Under the pieces are notes generated by a model. It saw nothing but the letters and a program-made list of their open reading frames with translations, did no database searches and was not told the DNA's origin. This document shows positions 7,840 to 16,560 of a stretch of DNA of 64,000 bases, piece after piece (position 1 is the first letter of the stretch; each line of letters begins with the position of its first letter). This DNA is from Gracilimonas amylolytica (GTDB taxonomy: Bacteria; Bacteroidota; Rhodothermia; Balneolales; Balneolaceae): contig NZ_PQBS01000016.1 in the NCBI RefSeq assembly GCF_002911695.1, positions 1-64,000 on the forward strand. The letters run 5' to 3'. The position numbers were made by a program, and so were the translations under genes.

Positions 7840-8226
7840 ATGGATAACAAACAGAATAAAACAGTGATGATCGTGGAAGACGATCTAATTCTGAATCTTC
7901 TGTATGAGAGCTATTTGGAAAAACTGGGTTACGATGCTGAAGGGGAACTCGTTTATGGTAAAACCGCCATTGAAGTTGCCCAAAAGATCAAACCTGACCT
8001 TATTTTAATGGATATCTCGCTTGAAGGTGAAATAGACGGTATTACCGCTATGGAAGAGATCCGTAAATTCTCGGATGTGCCGGTTATTTATATTACCGGA
8101 AACTCAGACCCTCACCACGTGCAGAGAGCCAAGGAAACCAATTATCTTGATTACCTGGTAAAACCAATTGAATTCAACGACCTGAAGGAGTCAATCGAGA
8201 GAAATATCGACAAAATAGAAAAATAG
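7840..8226 (+). CDS. CheY-like single-domain response regulator
   Basis: This 128-aa protein is a lone receiver domain. It has the acidic pair D14-D15 (IVEDD), phosphoacceptor D58 (LILMDISL), T86 (YITGN) and K108 (YLVKP), all in their usual places. The sequence MDISLEGEIDGITAMEEIR is typical of receiver domains that partner with hybrid or PAS kinases. There is no output domain, so it must act by protein contact or as a phosphorelay intermediate. The gene is monocistronic: a tRNA terminator lies before it and a strong terminator after it. Its cognate kinase is not evident; the kinase next door is paired with its own regulator. Confidence 0.92.
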   Translation: MDNKQNKTVMIVEDDLILNLLYESYLEKLGYDAEGELVYGKTAIEVAQKIKPDLILMDISLEGEIDGITAMEEIRKFSDVPVIYITGNSDPHHVQRAKETNYLDYLVKPIEFNDLKESIERNIDKIEK

Positions 8227-8255
8227 CCTGACATACCTCTTAAGGTTTGAATGTG

Positions 8256-8286
8256 AACCCTTCTCTTGATCAGAAGGGTTTTTTTA
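8256..8286 (+). terminator. Terminator of the CheY-like gene
   Basis: A 9-bp stem, AACCCTTCT with AGAAGGGTT, with a 7-base loop is followed by seven or eight T. It lies 30 bp after the stop codon. Confidence 0.9.
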
Positions 8287-8361
8287 TGCTGTAGCTTTTA
8301 CCAAATTTGAGTTCATTCATTGCACTAACTCGGTATATTTACCTCAGGTTATCTGATTCAA

Positions 8362-10062
8362 ATGACAAGACACATGAAAATTTTAGGAAACAGGGCATTT
8401 CGATGGGCACTTTTAATGATCGGCTTATTTGCCATCATAGCCCTCACTACCATGAATGTACTTTCCCTTTATGATCTCAGATCCCGAATGGTTGAAGGAG
8501 AGGAAGAACGCAGAGTCGATCAGCTTGATGAGATCAATGACACCATACGCAATCAGATCATTGATCCGCTCAGGGGCATTTCTTCCATAGAACTTGAGAC
8601 CATCGAAAATTCAATACAGCATTCCGGTCAGTTACCTGATAACATCAACGAAGTATTGATGCGATCTGCCGCCAGCCCATTTTTTAAAGATATTTACTTC
8701 ACTCCGGATGGCACAGATCCCTGCACCGAAGGCTCACAGGTTTACCGCTACGATCCTGTCAACAATCAGATCGTACCGACTGATCAGTACCCTAAACTGG
8801 TATGTGACGGAGTGGGTATTGCCCGCACTAAAACCAAGATCCAACTGAATGATTTCAACTATCGCTGGAATAACAATTTTGAATTCGATACTCACAGAAG
8901 CCTGAACCTGGGATTGATCAATCTGAATGAGAACAGTTTGATCGGGATCCTCACCCTGATCCTGAATGAACAGTATATCATCGAAGAGGTCTTTCCTCCC
9001 TACCTCAAAAATTATTTCGGCAACAGTGAAGAATCGGGCGTTGCCGTTTGGATTAGAGACTGGACAAATGATGAGATACTGGCAACCAATGACCCCTCTG
9101 TTGAGTTTAATTTCGATATCGTCGATCATCGGATGCGTTTTTCAGGATCCGGATTTTTTGATAACTGGACGCTAAACCTGGCATTTCTTGAGTCGCCCGT
9201 CTCTGCCGCTTATAATGCCACATTGGTGAAGAACCTCTTTGTATTGGGTTTTGCCATGCTGTTTCTTACAGGTTCACTTATTTTCATGTTCGTCACGGCT
9301 CAAAGGGAAAGAAGATTGGCACAAACTCAGGCAAATTTTCTGGCAAATGTGACGCATGAACTTAAAACTCCCCTGGCCGTCATGCAGGCTGCCGGCGAAA
9401 ATATCTCGGATGGCAGGGTTACCGAACCAAAACGCTTGAAGCAGTACGGAGATCACATTTACAATGAATCTATCCGATTAAAAGGCATGATCGAAAAGCT
9501 ATTGGATGTTGCCCGGGTCGACTCAGGGCAAAATCTCGCCAAAGCTGCCCCCTACAGTTTACATGATCTGATGACATCCTATCTGGAGGAAAACAGAGCT
9601 TATGTTGAAAAGAAAGGGTTTGAGGTTAAATTCACCTCCGATCACGAAAATACCCTTTGCCTGGTAGATAAAGACCATATTGAAACCATCATTAGCAACC
9701 TCACTGAAAATGCGATCAAATACAGCCGGGATGAAAAAATCATAGAGTATCAAGTCTCCTCTGATAATAAACATGTTTATATGAGTATTACTGATCATGG
9801 AATCGGTATCCCAAAGAAGGAGCAGAAAAATATATTCAAAAAGTTTTATCGGGTTGAGAACTCAGATACAACCAGCTCTAAAATAAAGGGCCATGGATTA
9901 GGGCTAAGTATTGTGAAGAATATGGTTGATCTTAACAAGGGAAGCATTGAAGTAAAAAGTAATCCCGGTGAGGGGACAACATTTATTGTCAGATTTCCTA
10001 AATTAAGTCAGGATAGTGGTCAGTCTCATACTTCCTTAGATCATAATGATAATTTAAAATAG
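8362..10062 (+). CDS. Membrane sensor histidine kinase
   Basis: This 566-aa kinase senses outside the inner membrane and phosphorylates the OmpR-type regulator encoded 10 bp downstream. One membrane helix (about 14-36) is followed by a roughly 250-residue external domain with two cysteines (DPCTEG, KLVCDG) that could form a disulfide. A second helix follows (about 290-312). The H-box is FLANVTHELKTPL with H332, the N-box ISNLTENAIKYS, then DHGIGIP (G1), FKKFYRV (F) and GHGLGLSIV (G2). The short C-terminal tail after RFPKL is hydrophilic. A second ATG 12 bp in (MKILGNR) could be the real start. The ligand is unknown. Confidence 0.93.
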   Translation: MTRHMKILGNRAFRWALLMIGLFAIIALTTMNVLSLYDLRSRMVEGEEERRVDQLDEINDTIRNQIIDPLRGISSIELETIENSIQHSGQLPDNINEVLMRSAASPFFKDIYFTPDGTDPCTEGSQVYRYDPVNNQIVPTDQYPKLVCDGVGIARTKTKIQLNDFNYRWNNNFEFDTHRSLNLGLINLNENSLIGILTLILNEQYIIEEVFPPYLKNYFGNSEESGVAVWIRDWTNDEILATNDPSVEFNFDIVDHRMRFSGSGFFDNWTLNLAFLESPVSAAYNATLVKNLFVLGFAMLFLTGSLIFMFVTAQRERRLAQTQANFLANVTHELKTPLAVMQAAGENISDGRVTEPKRLKQYGDHIYNESIRLKGMIEKLLDVARVDSGQNLAKAAPYSLHDLMTSYLEENRAYVEKKGFEVKFTSDHENTLCLVDKDHIETIISNLTENAIKYSRDEKIIEYQVSSDNKHVYMSITDHGIGIPKKEQKNIFKKFYRVENSDTTSSKIKGHGLGLSIVKNMVDLNKGSIEVKSNPGEGTTFIVRFPKLSQDSGQSHTSLDHNDNLK

Positions 10063-10072
10063 CACACTGAAT

Positions 10073-10777
10073 ATGTCGGATAAGCGCATGAAAATTCTTG
10101 TAGTAGAAGACGAGCCCAGTCTTATTTTCACCCTTCGTGACACTCTTGAAAGCGAGGGTTATGATGTTGTAGTCAGTGAAGAAGGTACCCAGGCCATCGA
10201 AATGGTGAAGGAACACAAGCCGGATCTGATGCTGCTAGATATCATGCTCCCCGGCAAAAGCGGTTACGATATCATGGAAGAACTGCGTAAGGAGAAATAC
10301 ACTTTTCCCGTCATTATGCTTACCGCAAAAGATCAGGAACCTGACAAGGTGAAGGGGCTCAGCCTTGGAGCCGATGATTACCTGACCAAGCCTTTTGGTG
10401 TAAAAGAACTACTGGCGCGCATCGAAGCCCGACTCCGACGTGCGGGCACCTACTCAACTTCCGGCGAGGTTGATATCTTAAATCTTGGTGATGTAAAGAT
10501 CGACCTTATGGAAGGCATGGTCTATCGCCCAGACGGTGAGGAAGTGGAACTGACCTCAAGAGAAGTAGAGTTGATCCGATACCTTCTCAAAAGTTCGAAC
10601 GAGCCGGTATCACGGGATGAACTTCTTGAAAAGGTGTGGCGGTACGAATTCAGTACCAACACCCGTACGGTTGATGTACATATATCAAAATTGAGAGCAA
10701 AGATCGAGGTTCACCCCGACGACCCACGTTATCTGATCACCCTGCATGGTGTCGGATATATGCTCCGAAACAACTAA
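10073..10777 (+). CDS. OmpR/PhoB-family response regulator
   Basis: This 234-aa DNA-binding regulator has a receiver domain (acidic pair E12-D13, phosphoacceptor D56, T84, K106) and a winged-helix output domain (about 130-234, with LTSREVELIRYLL, RDELLEKVW and TRTVDVHISKLRAKI). It forms an operon with the upstream histidine kinase. Regulators of this family bind short direct repeats with about 11-bp period; an array of that kind lies at 22386-22451 in this window, but no link is proven. Length and motifs are normal. Confidence 0.95.
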   Translation: MSDKRMKILVVEDEPSLIFTLRDTLESEGYDVVVSEEGTQAIEMVKEHKPDLMLLDIMLPGKSGYDIMEELRKEKYTFPVIMLTAKDQEPDKVKGLSLGADDYLTKPFGVKELLARIEARLRRAGTYSTSGEVDILNLGDVKIDLMEGMVYRPDGEEVELTSREVELIRYLLKSSNEPVSRDELLEKVWRYEFSTNTRTVDVHISKLRAKIEVHPDDPRYLITLHGVGYMLRNN

Positions 10778-10804
10778 TGGGTTTGCACTGCATCAGAGCT
10801 AGAT

Positions 10805-11368
10805 TCAAACCAACTGATCCATTTCTTTCTCAGTAGATGCTTCCACAAACTTAACGAAATTACGCACCTGTGATTCCAGCAATCCTTGCGTAAATTCATC
10901 TTTTATTCCGGACATTTCATCGAATTCCTTATTCACTCTGGCAATGAATACCCGTTCCGGAAACTGTAGGGCGTTTCGGTAGTTGGCGATCATCTGAAAC
11001 TGCTCAACAGAACGTAAAGCTCCGAATGCACCATCCGCTTCCCCGATAAAAGCCATAGGCATCTTTTCAAACGCTTTGGGAAATGGCAGATAATCAATAA
11101 ACATCTTCAGAATACCCGGAAAGCTTCCGTTATACTCCGGAATGACAAAGATCAACCCATCGGCATTGATGATGGGATCTCTGAATGCCTTTACTTCGGG
11201 AATCTCCTTGCCATATTTACCACCGGCCACCTCAGCCAGGGGAAAATCTTCCAGGCTTATGACCTCAACATCAGCCCCCTCTTGTTCATACAAGGTCTTT
11301 ACATAGTTTGATACCTTCAGGGCATTTGAATTTGGTCGGTCAGTGCTGCTAATTACTTTTAAATCCAT
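10805..11368 (-). CDS. NADPH-dependent FMN reductase family protein
   Basis: This 187-aa flavodoxin-like protein probably reduces FMN or quinones with NAD(P)H in the cytoplasm. The N-terminal strand and phosphate-binding loop is STDRPNSNALKV, and the family signature GLIFVIPEYNGSFPGILKMFIDYLP lies at about 93-117, followed by KAFEKMPMAFIGEADGAFGALRS. It is convergent with the OmpR gene (27 bp between ends). A palindrome TGAAAGCGCTTTTA lies 92 bp upstream of the start (11460-11473). The exact substrate is not readable from sequence. Confidence 0.88.
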   Translation of the reverse strand: MDLKVISSTDRPNSNALKVSNYVKTLYEQEGADVEVISLEDFPLAEVAGGKYGKEIPEVKAFRDPIINADGLIFVIPEYNGSFPGILKMFIDYLPFPKAFEKMPMAFIGEADGAFGALRSVEQFQMIANYRNALQFPERVFIARVNKEFDEMSGIKDEFTQGLLESQVRNFVKFVEASTEKEMDQLV

Positions 11369-11459
11369 CTAATATTTAATTCTGTTTTGTTATTTGGTCA
11401 AAAATACCAATTCTTACGCAGAATCATTCCAGACAGGTTCTTTTTCTATTTTTTATTTA

Positions 11460-11473
11460 TGAAAGCGCTTTTA
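11460..11473. promoter_or_regulatory. LacI/cre-like palindrome
   Basis: TGAAAGCGCTTTTA has the central CG and flanking AAAGC/GCTTT typical of LacI-family operators. Near-identical boxes lie at 29467-29480, 42527-42540 and 48882-48895. It may regulate the FMN reductase gene (starts 92 bp away) or the candidate small RNA. Confidence 0.35.
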
Positions 11474-11504
11474 TGATAAACACATAAATTAATACGTATT
11501 TTTG

Positions 11505-11700
11505 CATAATTAATTTAATTATTAATGTGCTTTGCCTATATTTTGAATGAGATTTAATTACCTGGAAGAATTAAAGTTCTCTAAACCGATTTATTCCAAT
11601 CGATGCCATTCAGAAAGTTGGTTAGGCTGCTTTTATCTGATGGTATCGATAACTCCAAAACAACAGGCGAAGACTTGATCCTCTTCGCCTGTTTTATTTT
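11505..11700 (+). ncRNA. Candidate small RNA (or 43-aa peptide gene)
   Basis: A strong terminator with no annotated gene before it implies a short rightward transcript. A TATTTTTG element at 11497-11504 could start it, though no clear TTTG lies at the matching upstream distance. The only frame (11547-11678, 43 codons, beginning MRFNYLEELKF) runs into the terminator stem and has no convincing ribosome site, so a non-coding RNA is as likely as a peptide. No known RNA family was recognised. Confidence 0.35.
11662..11700 (+). terminator. Strong intergenic terminator
   Basis: The stem of 12 perfect pairs (AACAGGCGAAGA with TCTTCGCCTGTT) with an 8-base loop is followed by TTTTATTTT. No gene on this strand ends nearby. 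Confidence 0.85.
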
Positions 11701-11829
11701 CTGGATTCCGGGCTCTTGCCGAACATCATAAATGATTCACATTTCAATTTTTGTGAATTCTTTAAATTTTAATGCCTTCTTTTTTGTTATATATCCGAAC
11801 AGATCAACAGGTAATTTCAATTTGACCAT

Positions 11830-12042
11830 ATGCTTATGATGTCATTCATTTTTAGTCAAAGCTACACTTTCCTGCTTACTATACTTCTTCAGATCCCCCG
11901 AAATGTACCTAACCCTTCCAATAATGAACCTCTAACCCTCAGTACGCCATTTGATTATTTTCTGGTGATTGGGATGCCAATACTAATACTGATCGGATAC
12001 TATTTTTGGAGAAAAAGGAACAAGAGGGAATCTGCTGAATAG
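11830..12042 (+). CDS. Small membrane protein, function unknown
   Basis: This 70-aa protein has two hydrophobic segments (about 5-22 and 43-60) joined by a Pro/Asn-rich loop, and ends in a basic cytoplasmic tail (WRKRNKRE). No family was recognised. It lies 62 bp upstream of the macro-domain gene on the same strand and may share its transcript. The length and the charge pattern after the last helix argue for a real gene, but the first half is weak and the true start could be the ATG at codon 3 or 4. Confidence 0.5.
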   Translation: MLMMSFIFSQSYTFLLTILLQIPRNVPNPSNNEPLTLSTPFDYFLVIGMPILILIGYYFWRKRNKRESAE

Positions 12043-12104
12043 TCTGTGATCATATCAATGCGGGTATTAACCGTTACCTTAGATCAAATGCACCTGTAAA
12101 TTGT

Positions 12105-12632
12105 ATGAAAACGATTCAGAACATAAATATCGAATGCGTACAAGGTGATATCTCAAATCAGGAAGATATTTCCGCTATTGTGAATGCAACAAACGCCCAG
12201 CTTCGCACCGGTGGCGGAGTGGCAGGAGCTATCCATCGTGCGGCCGGACCCGGTCTTGCAGAAGAATGTCGGCCCTTGGCACCTATCAGACCGGGAAATG
12301 CCGTTATTTCCGGTGCACATAATTTACCCAATGACTATGTGATCCACTGTTTAGGTCCGGTTTACGGTCAGGATAAACCGGAAGATAAACTACTGGCAAA
12401 CTGCTATTGCAATGCACTGATACTGGCAGAAGAGAATTCGGTCCGTTCCATCGCTTTTCCGGCCATTTCAACCGGAGTATTTGGGTACCCGATGCAAAAG
12501 GCTGCTAAAATTGCTTTTTCGACCATCAAAGATCTACTTCCTGAATTGAAAACTGTGAAAGAGATCAGGTTTGTATTGTATAGCGAAGAGGATCTGAGAT
12601 TACATGAGAAAGTGATGGAAGAAGTACTTTAG
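12105..12632 (+). CDS. Macro-domain protein (O-acetyl-ADP-ribose deacetylase type)
   Basis: This 175-aa protein is a single macro domain of the YmdB/AF1521 kind, which binds ADP-ribose and removes acetyl or ADP-ribosyl groups. The ADP-ribose site motifs are visible: IVNATNAQLRTGGGVAGAIHRAAG near the N-terminus and FPAISTGVFGYP near 125-136. The full length fits a stand-alone deacetylase. It is convergent with rarA. No toxin or ADP-ribosyltransferase gene is adjacent. Confidence 0.93.
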   Translation: MKTIQNINIECVQGDISNQEDISAIVNATNAQLRTGGGVAGAIHRAAGPGLAEECRPLAPIRPGNAVISGAHNLPNDYVIHCLGPVYGQDKPEDKLLANCYCNALILAEENSVRSIAFPAISTGVFGYPMQKAAKIAFSTIKDLLPELKTVKEIRFVLYSEEDLRLHEKVMEEVL

Positions 12633-12806
12633 CTCATTCTATTCGTTCCGACGCAACATGAATGGAATGAGGATGACCCATTTCAAACAATCTGGCTCAA
12701 GCGTCCGCTTGGACCATTTTAAATTAAAGCCACTATTCAAAAATCTAACCCCATACAATCGGACACTTGCACTAGCAGCATTTTTAGAATTAATTTTGTC
12801 ACTTGA

Positions 12807-14186
12807 TCACTTGGAGTTTGAATCCTTCCCACTCCCCTTTATCTCCTGCCACTTTTTCCACAGCAAGGCTTCCCGTCCCTGAGTTCCCGCTTCATACCAC
12901 CGCTTATTCTTTAGAGCATCCGGTAAATACTGCTGATCTACCCAGTTGTTCGGATGATCATGCGGGTATTTATAATCATCGGAAGCATTCTCTACCCCAA
13001 GATGTTTCGATTCCAGCTTGTTGGCTGTTTTATCTTTCAGGTAAGGTGGAATCTCCTTCACCCCCCGTTCACTGATTTCCCGATTTACTTCAAAAATAGC
13101 TTTGGTGCTGTTGCTTTTCGGACACTGACTCAAATACAAACAGGCGTGTGACAAAAAGTACATACCTTCCGGCATTCCGCATTTAGTGAAGGCATCCTGA
13201 CAGGCATTCACCATGGTGATGGCATTCGGTTCGGCCAATCCAACATCCTCGCTGGCAAAAATAAGCATGCGCCGGAAAATAAAGATCGGATCATCACCCC
13301 CTTCCAGCATGGCGTTCATCCAGTACAAAGCCGCATCCGGATCGGAACCCCGCATCGACTTTATGAAAGCGGAGGCGTAGTGATAGTGCTCATCTCCGGT
13401 TCGGTCATAGCGAACATTTCGGCGCTGAATGCTTTCTTTGGCCACATCTAAATCGATGGTGATATTTCCATCATTATCCGGCTCACTGGAAAGCACAGCT
13501 ACCTCAAGGGCATTCAAAGCATTTCGGATATCCCCGCCGGCCATTTCTGCAAGGTGATTGAAGGCCTCTTCGGTTACTTCAATTTGTTTATCACCCAATC
13601 CGTTTTCCTCATCCTTCAGAGCCCGATTCAGCATTAGCCTCACTTCATCCATCGTTAAGGGGTGAAGCTCAAACAACTGACATCGTGATAATAACGGATT
13701 TACCAGCGAGTAAAATGGATTTTCTGTGGTGGCTCCAACTAATGTGATGATGCCTGATTCCAAATGTGGTAATAGAGCATCCTGCTGAGCTTTATTCCAG
13801 CGGTGAATTTCATCCACAAAGAGGATAGTTTTTCGACCGTTGAGTTTACGTAGCTTTTCGGCCTTGTCAACCACATTCCGCAGCTCTTTGATCCCATCCA
13901 GTACTGCATTGATCACTTCAAACTGTGCCTTGATCTCCCGCGATATGACATGTGCCAGCGTGGTTTTCCCCGAACTCGGCGGACCGTAAAAAATCAGTGA
14001 ACCGATCACCCCACTTTCGATCATTCGTCGAAGCATCTTTCCTTCCCCAACCAGGTGCTCCTGTCCCGCAAATTCCTCTAATGATTGCGGCCGCATTCGG
14101 GTGGCCAATGGCTCGCTGTATTGCGGATTATCTTTTTGAGAAGAGGTAGAAAAGCCGGCTGATCGTTTTTCTTCGAAGAGATCCAT
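12807..14186 (-). CDS. rarA: Replication-associated recombination protein A
   Basis: This 459-aa AAA+ ATPase acts at stalled replication forks (MgsA/WRNIP1 family). Walker A is GPPSSGKT (68-75), Walker B with the lid is FVDEIHRWNKAQQDALLP, and sensor 1 is VGATTENPF. The C-terminal tetramerisation part holds the conserved GGDDPIFIFRRMLIFASEDVGLA-type region and the end ...NNWVDQQYLPD. Length and order are normal. The gene lies downstream of the class II photolyase gene on the same strand, 146 bp away, with a 42-bp palindrome between them. Confidence 0.96.
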   Translation of the reverse strand: MDLFEEKRSAGFSTSSQKDNPQYSEPLATRMRPQSLEEFAGQEHLVGEGKMLRRMIESGVIGSLIFYGPPSSGKTTLAHVISREIKAQFEVINAVLDGIKELRNVVDKAEKLRKLNGRKTILFVDEIHRWNKAQQDALLPHLESGIITLVGATTENPFYSLVNPLLSRCQLFELHPLTMDEVRLMLNRALKDEENGLGDKQIEVTEEAFNHLAEMAGGDIRNALNALEVAVLSSEPDNDGNITIDLDVAKESIQRRNVRYDRTGDEHYHYASAFIKSMRGSDPDAALYWMNAMLEGGDDPIFIFRRMLIFASEDVGLAEPNAITMVNACQDAFTKCGMPEGMYFLSHACLYLSQCPKSNSTKAIFEVNREISERGVKEIPPYLKDKTANKLESKHLGVENASDDYKYPHDHPNNWVDQQYLPDALKNKRWYEAGTQGREALLWKKWQEIKGSGKDSNSK

Positions 14187-14276
14187 GAATGAATTTCGGG
14201 ATGATTCTAAAGTATATGTAAGATATGTGTTTTAAGGGAAAGAAGTAGTCAGAATTCAGAAAGGCCAAAATCCCAA

Positions 14277-14318
14277 ATACACCGTAGGGGCAATTCATGA
14301 ATTGCCCCTACGGTGTAT
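14277..14318. repeat. 42-bp perfect palindrome, copy 1
   Basis: A perfect inverted repeat of 42 bp centred between 14297 and 14298, with the half-site ending GTAGGGGCAATTCA. It lies between the photolyase and rarA. A second copy with the same core and compensating arm changes is at 23954-23995. A hairpin from either strand would be very stable. These look like a REP-like dispersed family. Confidence 0.9.
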
Positions 14319-14331
14319 GTTATTTATGGTT

Positions 14332-15813
14332 TTAATCCATTAACGACTTCTGGCTCCCATATTTCTCCAGGTACCTATCCATCTTTAATTTTTTCCGGGT
14401 TGACTCACTCGTCATATAGCGCAGTTTTCCATAGATCAGGCGTTCCTGCCAGGCGCGATCGAACCGTCCGAAGCACCAGAAAATACCTGAATAGCTGTTA
14501 GGATCCCGCCCATCCAACGCATACCGATTGTTGAGCTCGATCATGTAATCCAATGCCGTTCGGTAGTCTTTCGTCCATTCGATGATCTTCTTGCCCCACA
14601 GCATTCGCAGATAATTTTGCATGATGCCGGTTTCCCGAAGCTGTGTTTGTGCCGCATTCCAGATCTCATCATGGGTTTGGGATTGAGCAAACTCTTCCAG
14701 CTCATAGATCCACTCTCGCTCATCATCCTGATGTTTGCTGAGTGTTTTATGCACCCAATCCGGTAGGCTTTCAAATTGATCGTAATCGGGTCGATGATGT
14801 GCAAAATGAAACCCAACTTCACGCCAGGTTATCACCTCATCCAGGAAACTTTCCACGTTAGGATCACCATTAAAAAAGCCTGAATTCTTCCCGTTGTTTG
14901 GGGTGATATCATCCAGATCCCAACCTTCCGGCTGATGATCCAACACAGCTTTCACGATCTCGTATTCACTGATCAATCCAAAATGCAGCCATGGGCTCAA
15001 TCCACTTGCGGCATCGGCATCAGGATCATTCCTTTCCTCATCATAGCGACTTAATCCGTGTGCAATGAAATCCCCAAGTTTACCCAACGCATACTGCCGG
15101 GTTCCTCTCAAATCGGTGATACCAATGTTGTGATCAATATCCAATTCTGAAATAAATCCCGGGATATCCTCTAAATTTTTATCCGCCCGTGGATATTTAT
15201 CTTCAAATCCACCGGGTAAACTGGCAACATTATGATTTTCAAGATCGTCTATCGGATCTTTTTTGGGTGGATGGGTATAGGCCTCCAGAAAATGCTCTTG
15301 CATCACTTTACGAAAAAGATAGGCGGAGTATGGATCTTTGTCGGTTACTTTTAGAGGAATGATGCCATTGGAGTCGATGGAGACGTATGGAACATCGATC
15401 TCACCTGCCATTTTCTCATTGTTTTCTCTGATGATGTAAACAGGATATTCATCAGCCACCACGGTCACCGCATTCCCGGCGAGTTCATAAAATGACTCCT
15501 TGACCGTGCCGGACTCACGTTCCGCATAGCAGTAATGGTTAACTCCCGTTTCTTTTAATTTATCAAGATGTTCCTTCATTCCTTCCAGCAAAAACGCATG
15601 AAATCGATCGCTGGCCCAGGGATAATTCACCATCACGCTTTCGTAGATCAGCAGGGGCTTATCGTATTTATTGGCAAGAGCAACCGCATATTCGAGGGCA
15701 TAATTATACTGAGTGCGCCGGTTGATCTGCATCCAATACAGGATATAATCCCCTTCGAGGTTAGGATCTTTATCGTTTCGCTTAAATTTGCGTAGGCTGT
15801 TGATGTTTTTCAT
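14332..15813 (-). CDS. phr: Class II CPD photolyase
   Basis: This enzyme repairs cyclobutane pyrimidine dimers using FADH- and blue light. Class II features are the N-terminal YILYWMQINRRTQYNYALEYA, the FAD-binding HFGLISEYEIV, ITWREVGFHFAHHRPDYDQ, MQNYLRMLWGKKIIEW, and the C-terminal ALDGRDPNSYSGIFWCFGRFDRAWQER. From the ATG at 15813 it is 493 aa. TTG (15843) or ATG (15825) starts would add 10 or 4 residues; none has a good Shine-Dalgarno site. Two unknown membrane proteins and an Fe-S (6-4) photolyase follow upstream on the same strand, suggesting a light-stress cluster. Confidence 0.93.
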   Translation of the reverse strand: MKNINSLRKFKRNDKDPNLEGDYILYWMQINRRTQYNYALEYAVALANKYDKPLLIYESVMVNYPWASDRFHAFLLEGMKEHLDKLKETGVNHYCYAERESGTVKESFYELAGNAVTVVADEYPVYIIRENNEKMAGEIDVPYVSIDSNGIIPLKVTDKDPYSAYLFRKVMQEHFLEAYTHPPKKDPIDDLENHNVASLPGGFEDKYPRADKNLEDIPGFISELDIDHNIGITDLRGTRQYALGKLGDFIAHGLSRYDEERNDPDADAASGLSPWLHFGLISEYEIVKAVLDHQPEGWDLDDITPNNGKNSGFFNGDPNVESFLDEVITWREVGFHFAHHRPDYDQFESLPDWVHKTLSKHQDDEREWIYELEEFAQSQTHDEIWNAAQTQLRETGIMQNYLRMLWGKKIIEWTKDYRTALDYMIELNNRYALDGRDPNSYSGIFWCFGRFDRAWQERLIYGKLRYMTSESTRKKLKMDRYLEKYGSQKSLMD

Positions 15814-15855
15814 AGTGGTCTGCATTCTGAGTTTGCAAACCAATTTGAGTCATAA

Positions 15856-16560
15856 CTAATTCCGAATACTAAGAACACCTTCATTGAACGGCCTGACCTC
15901 CATCGTCAATGAATAATCGGGTTGATCGGGATTGGTTACAGTGATAAACATTAATGAATCCGATGCAATGCTATCAATTGCATGAATATATTTCAGGTCT
16001 TTCAGATTCAGATCCTCAATTTTGAACGAATCATTTATATCACCTTTAAGGATCCCATATTCAGCCGCAGCAAATCCAACCTCTGCTAATTCAGAACGCA
16101 TCATATCTTTCTCTCTGCTTTTTTCCGACATTACATCGTTGTTATTAAACACACGTATGTGGTTTGTTTCAACCGGAATGATCATAAAAGCCCAAATACA
16201 GATCGCCCCACCTAAATACCAATACCAAGGCTTAGCCCTGTCCGGGTCCGATTTTGATCTCTTGAAACCTCTATAAAACAAGTAGGGCCCGATCATCAAG
16301 TAAAACACCACGTTGAAATATATTGAGGCCGTTCTCCAGCTTATCGAAAACCCCTCTGCAGCGCCCCCGCCAAATATATTGATGGCATCCACGGTAGCAA
16401 GCCCTATGATCACGATAGTTGGGTGAATATTGAACAGGTAATTTATATTGTCTGGAAGGAAATCCCAGCTATCCTGAACCATAGTAAAGGCCATCGGCAC
16501 CAAAATCACAACCATCACAAGTATAAGCCACTCATTGAATCTTCTAATTGAGAACTTCAT
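15856..16560 (-). CDS. Unknown four-helix membrane protein
   Basis: This 234-aa protein shows membrane helices near 11-29, 48-65, 80-100 and 115-132 and a soluble C-terminal domain of about 95 residues, probably on the outside. No family was recognised. Its start overlaps the end of the next gene upstream by 17 bp, so the two are co-transcribed and may form a pair. The genes lie between two photolyases. Any role in photo-repair is only a guess from position; a general envelope function is equally possible. Confidence 0.75.
   Translation of the reverse strand: MKFSIRRFNEWLILVMVVILVPMAFTMVQDSWDFLPDNINYLFNIHPTIVIIGLATVDAINIFGGGAAEGFSISWRTASIYFNVVFYLMIGPYLFYRGFKRSKSDPDRAKPWYWYLGGAICIWAFMIIPVETNHIRVFNNNDVMSEKSREKDMMRSELAEVGFAAAEYGILKGDINDSFKIEDLNLKDLKYIHAIDSIASDSLMFITVTNPDQPDYSLTMEVRPFNEGVLSIRN

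Larger units (their letters stand above)
11369..11829. other. 460-bp intergenic region with a candidate small RNA
   Basis: No long coding frame is present. The stretch holds a LacI-like palindrome (11460-11473), a TATTTTTG box (11497-11504), a short ATG frame of 43 codons (11547-11678) without clear Shine-Dalgarno site, and a strong rightward terminator (11662-11700). The remainder is A+T-rich leader DNA of the FMN reductase gene and of the small membrane-protein gene at 11830. Confidence 0.6.

Noticed and set aside
12690-12730. Terminator between the macro-domain gene and rarA
   Set aside because: CAAGC/GCTTG with mismatched flanks is followed by only a short, broken T-run; too weak to call.
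12658-13151. Small rightward frames between the macro-domain gene and rarA
   Set aside because: They have no domain, overlap rarA on the other strand and lack ribosome sites.
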